DNA of 11,422 nt, taken from the NCBI GenBank assembly GCA_947565255.1, contig CANOFI010000049.1, forward strand, positions 1 through 11,422, given 5' to 3'. This document shows positions 6,141 to 11,422 of this stretch, one piece after another. The position numbers were made by a program, and so were the translations under genes. The stretch is from an uncultured Lachnospiraceae bacterium (GTDB lineage: Bacteria; Bacillota; Clostridia; Lachnospirales; Lachnospiraceae). Positions within the stretch are counted from its first letter, which is position 1, and each line of letters begins with the position of its first letter. The notes below the pieces were generated by a model. That model was given only the letters and a program-made list of their open reading frames with translations, made no database searches and was not told where the DNA came from.

Positions 6141-6950
6141 GTGTTAACAGATGTAGAATTTAACCGTATAGTGACCTATGTCAAGAGTCACTATGGAATT
6201 GATTTAAGCCAGAAAAGAGTTTTGGTAAATGGAAGGCTGGAAACTTATTTTTTGCGGAATGGATATGATTCCTTTGAAGATTTTATGTCCAAGGTAGATA
6301 AGGATCCCCAGGGCGAAGAGGCAAAAAGCCTGATTGATGTACTGACGACCAATCATACATATTTTATGAGAGAGAATGTGCATTTTGAGTATATGGAAAA
6401 GGTGGTTCTGCCTTATCTGAAAAATCGGGAGGCAAGGAATAAAGACCTGCGGATTTGGTCTGGTGCGTCCTCAACCGGAGAGGAGCCGTATACGCTTGCG
6501 ATGCTGCTCATGGATTATTTTGGTCTGGAGCACAGGATGTGGGATACCAAGGTGCTTGCCACGGACATATCTACCAGAGTGCTCAAGCATGCAGTGAAAG
6601 GCGTATATCTCAAGGAAGTGGTGGATCCGCTGCCGGAGAAATGGAAGAGACGTTTTTTCAAGTCAATCAGTGCGGAACAGTATCAGGTAAAGGATGAGTT
6701 GAAAAACCAGGTGATTTACCGGCGTTTTAATCTGATGGATCCGTTTCCGTTTAAAAAGAGGTTCCATGTTGTATTTTTGCGAAATGTGATGATTTATTTT
6801 CCAGATGATGTAAAGTATCAGCTGATTGATAAAATATATGAATTTATGGAACCGGGAGGGTATCTGTTTATTGGAACAACAGAATCCCTGAATAAAGCAA
6901 AAACAAAATTTAGTTATGTGCAACCTTCAATATACAGAAAAAAGGAATGA
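6141..6950 (+). CDS. cheR: Chemotaxis protein methyltransferase CheR
   Basis: S-adenosylmethionine-dependent methyltransferase that methylates glutamates on chemoreceptors for adaptation. The 269-residue product is normal length. The N-terminal helical domain (1-80) includes the family signature LTTNHTYFMRE (68-78). The SAM-binding motif is LRIWSGASSTGEEPYTLAM (103-121), followed by LATDISTRVLKHA (139-151). The segment FLRNVMIYF (212-220) has Leu where many relatives have Cys, and is followed by GGYLFIGTTESL. The start is a GTG at 6141, with AGGTG 7 nt upstream, giving the usual N-terminus LTDVEF; there is no better ATG. Its stop is 4 nt before cheB, implying coupled expression of the adaptation enzymes. 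Confidence 0.97.
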   Translation: MLTDVEFNRIVTYVKSHYGIDLSQKRVLVNGRLETYFLRNGYDSFEDFMSKVDKDPQGEEAKSLIDVLTTNHTYFMRENVHFEYMEKVVLPYLKNREARNKDLRIWSGASSTGEEPYTLAMLLMDYFGLEHRMWDTKVLATDISTRVLKHAVKGVYLKEVVDPLPEKWKRRFFKSISAEQYQVKDELKNQVIYRRFNLMDPFPFKKRFHVVFLRNVMIYFPDDVKYQLIDKIYEFMEPGGYLFIGTTESLNKAKTKFSYVQPSIYRKKE

Positions 6951-6954
6951 GAGT

Positions 6955-7974
6955 ATGAAACAGTTAAGAGTATTAGTTGTAGATGATTCAATTTTATTTC
7001 GTAATCTTTTGGTGCAGAGTCTGGAATCGGATCCTAATATTAAGGTGGTAGCGCAGGTTCGGGATCCGTTTGAGGCCAGGGATGCGATTATTCAATACAA
7101 GCCGGATGTTATGACTCTGGATGTGGAGATGCCGAGGATGAGCGGAATTGAGTTTCTGAGAAAGCTTATGCCGCAGTATCCGCTGCCAGTTGTCATGATT
7201 AGTTCCTTAAATGATAAGGTGTTTGACGCACTGGAGGCAGGGGCGGTAGACTTTGTCAACAAGCCCTCCAATCTTGACCGGGCGAGTCTCAGTAATTTCT
7301 TAAAGCAGGAGCTTGTGACAAAAGTAAAGATTGCTTCAACGGCCAAGGTGGGAAGCATGAAGCACGCTGAAACTTTCAATACGGGCGACAGCGTGAATCC
7401 GACGTTTAAAGACCGCATTATTGCAATTGGCGCTTCCACGGGCGGTACGGAAGCAATCTATGAGGTGGTCAGACAGTTTCGCCGGGACATTCCGGGTGTG
7501 GTCATTGTACAGCATATGCCTCCGGGATTTACCAAAATGTATGCGAACCGGTTGAATAATCAATGCCAGGTAGCGGTGAAAGAAGCCGTGACAGGAGACA
7601 GGGTAATGCCCGGACAGGTGCTGATTGCACCGGGAGATAAGCAGATGCGTCTTGTGAAGGTAGGCGATAGTTTCCAGGTGGAATGCAGGGGTACAGAGAG
7701 GGTGAACGGACACTGCCCGTCGGTGGATGTACTGTTTAACTCTGTAGCCAGGGTTGCCGGCAAAAAGGCAATTGGCGTTATATTAACCGGCATGGGCGGA
7801 GACGGCGCAAAGGGACTTCTTGCCATGAGGCAGGCAGGCAGTCCGACAATTGGTGAGGACGAGGCAAGCTGTGTCGTATATGGAATGCCGAAGGTTGCAT
7901 ATGATATTGGAGCTGTACAGTATCAGCTGTCTCTGACGGCCATTGCGGGAAAAGTATATGGTCTGTTAAAATAA
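6955..7974 (+). CDS. cheB: Chemotaxis response regulator protein-glutamate methylesterase CheB
   Basis: Removes methyl groups from chemoreceptors, and usually deamidates their glutamines, when its receiver domain is phosphorylated by CheA. The 339-residue product is complete. The REC domain (about 3-120) has Asp10-Asp11, phosphoacceptor Asp56 in TLDVEMPRMSG, and Lys103 in VNKP. A linker of about 30 residues leads to the methylesterase domain (about 153-338) with the full catalytic triad: Ser161 in GASTGG, His187 in QHMPPGF and Asp283 in GMGGDG. The start at ATG 6955 has AAAGGA 8 nt upstream, lying within the end of cheR. Pairing with cheR indicates that the associated receptor is adapted by reversible methylation. 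Confidence 0.98.
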   Translation: MKQLRVLVVDDSILFRNLLVQSLESDPNIKVVAQVRDPFEARDAIIQYKPDVMTLDVEMPRMSGIEFLRKLMPQYPLPVVMISSLNDKVFDALEAGAVDFVNKPSNLDRASLSNFLKQELVTKVKIASTAKVGSMKHAETFNTGDSVNPTFKDRIIAIGASTGGTEAIYEVVRQFRRDIPGVVIVQHMPPGFTKMYANRLNNQCQVAVKEAVTGDRVMPGQVLIAPGDKQMRLVKVGDSFQVECRGTERVNGHCPSVDVLFNSVARVAGKKAIGVILTGMGGDGAKGLLAMRQAGSPTIGEDEASCVVYGMPKVAYDIGAVQYQLSLTAIAGKVYGLLK

Positions 7975-7995
7975 CAGCGAAAGACTGAACTTTTG

Positions 7996-8007
7996 AAAGG
8001 AGGTGAG
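7996..8007 (+). promoter_or_regulatory. Very strong ribosome binding site of the cheY-like gene
   Basis: AAAGGAGGTGAG is a near-complete match to the 3' end of 16S rRNA, with the AGGAGG core ending 7 nt before ATG 8011. It fixes that start over the upstream in-frame TTG at 7993. It is the strongest such site in the operon, which fits a response regulator needed in excess over the kinase. Confidence 0.85.
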
Positions 8008-8010
8008 GAT

Positions 8011-8403
8011 ATGAAGACTTTGTTGGCAGAGGATGATTTTGCCAGCCGTAAATTCATGGATAAGCATTTGTCCCAGTATGGAGAATGTGATGTAACGGTG
8101 GACGGAGAGGAAGCCGTAGGCGCTTATATGATGGCATTGGAGGATGGCGAACCCTATGATTTGATATGTCTTGATGTCATGATGCCGGTTTTGGACGGAT
8201 ATCAGGTGTTAAAAGCGATCCGTGATATTGAAGCAGAGCGGAAAATACCTCAGGATAAGCGGGTAAAGATTATAATGACAACCGCGCTTAATGAAGAGCG
8301 AAATGTGAAAAAGGCCTTTGAACTGGGCTGTGAAGCTTATTCTGGGAAGCCGATTGATGTAGAGAAGTTTGAGCAGGTGCTTAAGCGTCTGGAGTTAATT
8401 TAG
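8011..8403 (+). CDS. cheY: CheY-like single-domain response regulator
   Basis: Stand-alone receiver domain of 130 residues, the likely phosphoryl acceptor of the CheA encoded next. The acidic pair is Glu7-Asp8-Asp9, the phosphoacceptor is Asp55 in LICLDVMMPVLDG, and the switch Thr90/Thr91 and Lys113 are present. There is no output domain. The short charged insertion after helix 3 (EAERKIPQDKR) and the AYSGKPID ending resemble, from memory, a CheY-like subgroup found with non-flagellar chemosensory clusters rather than the flagellar-switch CheY. Whether its target is a flagellar motor cannot be told from this sequence. The symbol is used for position and domain only. Confidence 0.85.
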   Translation: MKTLLAEDDFASRKFMDKHLSQYGECDVTVDGEEAVGAYMMALEDGEPYDLICLDVMMPVLDGYQVLKAIRDIEAERKIPQDKRVKIIMTTALNEERNVKKAFELGCEAYSGKPIDVEKFEQVLKRLELI

Positions 8404-8436
8404 ATTCGGCTTAATAGGACGGTTATCTATCAATAT

Positions 8437-8464
8437 GCAGAATTGCGCTTTGGTTGCAATCTGC
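8437..8464 (+). repeat. Hairpin directly upstream of the cheA ribosome binding site
   Basis: GCAGAATTGC (8437-8446) pairs with GCAATCTGC (8456-8464) through 9 bp with one bulged A, around a 9 nt loop. The 3' arm ends immediately before the cheA Shine-Dalgarno sequence GAGGAAAGG. No T run follows, so it is not a terminator. It could tune cheA translation or protect the mRNA from decay. Confidence 0.5.
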
Positions 8465-8480
8465 GAGGAAAGGATAAAAT

Positions 8481-10619
8481 ATGGCAGAAGAATTTAACAT
8501 GGATGGAATGCTTGATATGTTTTTGTATGAAAGCGGTCAGCTGTTGGAGAATCTGGAAGGCATCATTCTGGAGAAGCAGGATGCCGACTGCTTCGATGAG
8601 GCTGATATCAATGAGATTTTCCGAACCATGCATACAATCAAGGGTTCATCAGGAATCATGCTGTATGATAATATCACGAAGGTGTCCCATAAGCTGGAAG
8701 ACGTATTCTACTACTTAAGGGAGTCTCAGCCGGAAAATGTTCCTCATGTAGAACTTGTGCAGAAGGTGCTTGCTGTATCTGATTTTATCAGTGGTGAAAT
8801 GGATAAAATTCGTGAAGGAGATAAGGCAGACGGTGATGAGACAGAGATAGTGGCGGATTTGGATGAATTTCTAAAGCGCTTAAAGGGTGAAATAAAAGAG
8901 CAGGGCATTCGGCTTCCGAAGGAGAATAAGCACAAGGAACCGAGCCAGTTCTATATTGCGCCGGTGGCGAGCGAAGAGAGCCATTTCTATCGAATTGTGA
9001 TTCATTACAGAAATGATACGGAGATGAGTAACATACGGGCGTATTCCGCAACCTATGCGTTGAAGGATATAGCGGAGGATTTGTTGTATACGCCGGAAGA
9101 TATTATTACAAATGAAGAGAGTGCAGATGTAATTCTGGCAGAAGGTTTTTACATGCTTCTGCAGACCAAAAGTGATACAGATGAAATTGTGGGACTGATA
9201 AACAGCGTCGAGGCTGAGAGCATTGATATAGAAGAAATCACGGCAGAACAGTTCGGCAAAGGTCTTGCAGAAATTTCGACTGATGTAAGTGAGCCGATAT
9301 CGATTGACCTCGGCGGCGAGGAGCCGAAAAAGGAACCGGATAAGGAGAAAGAAAAAGAAGCAGTTAAGCCAGGTGATTATGTAGTTAAGAGTAAGGAAAC
9401 CGGTAAGGGCAAAACTCTGGCGAAGAATCAGCCGAAAAAGCAGAGTATTATCAGTGTGAACGTAGAGAAGATGGATGCACTGATGGATCTGATTGGTGAG
9501 ATTGTGATTGCGGAAGCGGTTGTACTGCAGAATCCGGATCTGCAGGTTCCGGGTTTGGACCTGACAAATTTCCAGAAGGCTTCCGCGCAGTTGTCAAAGA
9601 TTACGACGGAGCTTCAGGAAGTCATCATGTCGATGCGGATGATGCCGCTGACAAATGTATTTCAGAAAATGCGCCGTATTGTCTTCGATATTTCAAAGAA
9701 GCTTGGCAAGGATGTGGAACTTGAGGTAATCGGAGAGAGTACGGAGGTGGATAAGAATATTATTGAACATATTTCGGATCCTCTGATGCATCTTGTGAGA
9801 AATTCCATGGACCACGGCATTGAGTCGGACCCGGCGGACCGCACCGCGCTGGGCAAGCCTGAAAAAGGCAAGGTTACACTTGAGGCTAAAAATGAAGGCG
9901 GTAAAGTGTATATCAGTGTAAGGGATGATGGCAAAGGCCTGAAAAAAGAGAAGTTATATGAGAAGGCCAAAAATAATGGTCTGATAGGAGATAAGGAAAT
10001 CACAGATTTTACTGACAATGAAATTTACCGTTTTATTACATTGCCAGGTTTTTCTACAAAAGAAGAAGTAACAGAGTATTCCGGGCGTGGCGTCGGTATG
10101 GATGTCGTGGTGAAGAATATTCAGTCGATCGGCGGCAGACTGGAGATTAACAGTCAGGAGGGGCATGGTTCGGAGATGACGCTGGTGATCCCCCTGACGC
10201 TTGCGATTATAAACGGTATTGTCGTACAGGTAGGAAATTCCCGCTTTGTGCTTGAGACAGCTTCCGTAAAGGAATTTATCAGGCTGACTGAAGATGCGAT
10301 TGTGCAGGAGCCGGGCGGTGAAGAGTATATTGTATTAAGGGAGCAGCCGTATCCATTTATACGGCTTGGTCAGAAATATCAGCTTTCTGATTCGCAGGTT
10401 CAGGTGCAGGATGGAATTGTCGTTGTGCTGGAGCATGAAGGGGAGCAGGTATGTCTCCTGATCGATAAGCTGATTCAGGAACAGGAAATTGTTGTAAAAC
10501 CGATTCCTTCGTATGTGAAGAAGGTCAAAGGAATATCGGGCTGTACACAGCTTGGGGATGGCAGTATTGCACTTATTTTAGATATTGCCGGGCTGATACA
10601 GGACGAAGAAAGGAGTTAG
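8481..10619 (+). CDS. cheA: Chemotaxis histidine kinase CheA
   Basis: Receptor-controlled histidine kinase that phosphorylates CheY and CheB. The 712-residue product has all five modules. The HPt domain P1 (about 1-135) has phosphorylated His51 in HTIKGSSG. A CheY/CheB-docking P2-like domain spans about 165-255. A Lys/Glu-rich linker (about 279-321) leads to the dimerisation domain P3 (about 323-390; DLIGEIVIAEAVV). The ATPase domain P4 (about 391-572) shows the N box HLVRNSMDHGIE (Asn441), DDGKG (482-486) and GRGVGMD (535-541). The CheW-like P5 domain (about 573-712) couples to receptors. All catalytic motifs are intact. GAGGAAAGG lies 7-15 nt upstream of ATG 8481. The cheW start is 3 nt after the stop. 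It sits at the inner membrane face in the receptor array. Confidence 0.98.
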   Translation: MAEEFNMDGMLDMFLYESGQLLENLEGIILEKQDADCFDEADINEIFRTMHTIKGSSGIMLYDNITKVSHKLEDVFYYLRESQPENVPHVELVQKVLAVSDFISGEMDKIREGDKADGDETEIVADLDEFLKRLKGEIKEQGIRLPKENKHKEPSQFYIAPVASEESHFYRIVIHYRNDTEMSNIRAYSATYALKDIAEDLLYTPEDIITNEESADVILAEGFYMLLQTKSDTDEIVGLINSVEAESIDIEEITAEQFGKGLAEISTDVSEPISIDLGGEEPKKEPDKEKEKEAVKPGDYVVKSKETGKGKTLAKNQPKKQSIISVNVEKMDALMDLIGEIVIAEAVVLQNPDLQVPGLDLTNFQKASAQLSKITTELQEVIMSMRMMPLTNVFQKMRRIVFDISKKLGKDVELEVIGESTEVDKNIIEHISDPLMHLVRNSMDHGIESDPADRTALGKPEKGKVTLEAKNEGGKVYISVRDDGKGLKKEKLYEKAKNNGLIGDKEITDFTDNEIYRFITLPGFSTKEEVTEYSGRGVGMDVVVKNIQSIGGRLEINSQEGHGSEMTLVIPLTLAIINGIVVQVGNSRFVLETASVKEFIRLTEDAIVQEPGGEEYIVLREQPYPFIRLGQKYQLSDSQVQVQDGIVVVLEHEGEQVCLLIDKLIQEQEIVVKPIPSYVKKVKGISGCTQLGDGSIALILDIAGLIQDEERS

Positions 10620-10622
10620 CAA

Positions 10623-11141
10623 ATGGCAGATATAAAGAAAGAGGAACTGCTCGCAGAGGATACTCAGAAGGGTCAGTTTATGACATTTCAAACGGGAAAA
10701 GAATTCTTCGGCATTAGTATCAGTTATATTAATGAGATTATCATGATGCAGCCAATCACGGCAGTTCCGGAAGTAGAGGATTATATTAAGGGGCTGATTA
10801 ATCTTCGCGGTAAGATTATCCCAGTGATTGATGTTCGGGCGAGGTTCAAAATGGATCCGATTGAATATAACGATCGGACGTGCATTATTGTCATCAATGT
10901 AAAATCGATTGTCATCGGGCTGATTGTTGAGAAAATCGCGGAGGTGGATACGATTCGGGAAGAGGATATTGTTCCGCCGCCATCCCTTAGCCGCAGCAGT
11001 TCTGAGCAGAACAAATATGTATATGGCCTGGCTAAGACAGAGGATACGATGAAACTTTTGATTGATCCCGAGAAGTTAATAAAAGAGGAAGATATGGAAG
11101 ACCTTGAAGCTATGGAAGAGTTAAAGAGCGAAGAAGAATAG
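10623..11141 (+). CDS. cheW: Chemotaxis coupling protein CheW
   Basis: Scaffold that links chemoreceptors to CheA in the membrane-associated array. The 172-residue product has a single CheW domain (about 16-152) with the signature region VEDYIKGLINLRGKIIPVID (51-70), including the conserved Arg62. Typical CheW proteins have about 140-160 residues. Here an N-terminal extension of about 15 residues and an acidic tail (about 154-172, rich in Glu and Asp) account for the extra length. AAGGAG lies 7 nt before ATG 10623, overlapping the end of cheA, so translation is probably coupled to CheA. That suits two proteins needed in fixed ratio. Confidence 0.97.
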   Translation: MADIKKEELLAEDTQKGQFMTFQTGKEFFGISISYINEIIMMQPITAVPEVEDYIKGLINLRGKIIPVIDVRARFKMDPIEYNDRTCIIVINVKSIVIGLIVEKIAEVDTIREEDIVPPPSLSRSSSEQNKYVYGLAKTEDTMKLLIDPEKLIKEEDMEDLEAMEELKSEEE

Positions 11142-11160
11142 AAACGGAGGAATAATCATC

Positions 11161-11422
11161 ATGAAAAACAAAGAGAAACAGAACTGGAGTGTGAAGACCA
11201 GACTGGTTATATTTGCAGCAGTCCAGCTTATTGCTTTGACCATTATATCTTTAGTGGGAATCTTTATGATAAATAATGTGAATAAGACACAGACGGCGCG
11301 CTATGATGCCTTTGGTATGGGACAGTTTGAACTTGCCGAAGCATTTAATTATCTGAATAAGGTAAATGTATCTTTAACCATGAACGGGAACTGGAAGAAT
11401 GTGAGTCAGACGAAGAGAAACT
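11161..11422 (+). CDS. Probable methyl-accepting chemotaxis protein, 5' end (cut by window edge)
   Basis: The first 87 residues of a membrane protein. A short positively charged cytosolic segment (MKNKEKQNWSVKTR) is followed by one hydrophobic helix at about 15-37 and then a helical, polar extracellular segment (ARYDAFGMGQFELAEAFNYL). This is the usual start of a chemoreceptor with an uncleaved first membrane helix and a helical sensor domain. The signalling and methylation regions lie beyond the window, so the assignment rests on this topology and on the position 19 nt after cheW. GGAGGA lies 9 nt before ATG 11161. It would supply the stimulus to the CheA-CheW pair and be the substrate of CheR and CheB. 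Confidence 0.75.
   Translation, partial: MKNKEKQNWSVKTRLVIFAAVQLIALTIISLVGIFMINNVNKTQTARYDAFGMGQFELAEAFNYLNKVNVSLTMNGNWKNVSQTKRN

Noticed and set aside
1..11422. CRISPR arrays, insertion sequences, tRNA or rRNA genes, prophage genes.
   Set aside because: No regularly spaced repeats, transposase motifs, terminal inverted repeats or structured RNA gene signatures were seen.

Overview
The window comes from a low-to-moderate GC Gram-positive bacterium of the class Clostridia, most likely Lachnospiraceae. This rests on the adjacent topA and codY genes, a canonical CodY DNA-binding helix, strong AGGAGG-type ribosome binding sites, and sigma-A-like promoters with 17 bp spacers. All genes lie on the + strand.

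Region 1 (1-3200) is core genome. It holds a complete DNA topoisomerase I (topA), then codY with its own promoter, closed by a strong intrinsic terminator at 3161-3199. Region 2 (3157-3494) is a non-coding stretch. It contains the terminator, a strong hairpin at 3297-3321, and a near-consensus promoter (TTGATT-N17-TATAAT) whose spacer carries most of a T10 tract. A roughly 100 nt leader with two small hairpins follows.

Region 3 (3495-11422, running off the right edge) is a chemosensory operon with no flagellar genes in view. Its order is: a cytosolic PAS histidine kinase split by a -1 frame change, a REC plus degenerate HD-GYP response regulator, cheR, cheB, a CheY-like regulator, cheA, cheW, and the start of a membrane protein that is probably the chemoreceptor. 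Spacings are short (3-112 nt) and no internal terminator was seen, so it reads as one transcription unit from the promoter at 3355-3383.

The expected logic is as follows. The receptor, CheW and CheA form the signalling core. CheR and CheB methylate and demethylate the receptor. CheA phosphorylates the CheY-like protein and CheB. The split kinase is the natural partner of the REC/HD-GYP protein next to it. The lack of flagellar genes and the presence of a two-component/HD-GYP module suggest an alternative chemosensory output, but this is inference.

The points most worth a second look are: (i) the kinase is broken exactly where a perfect A AAA AAG slippery heptamer lies in the correct frame, and a -1 slip there rebuilds a full kinase of about 478 residues; (ii) the HD-GYP domain has lost several metal-ligand positions; and (iii) the T10 tract in the operon promoter could make expression length-variable.
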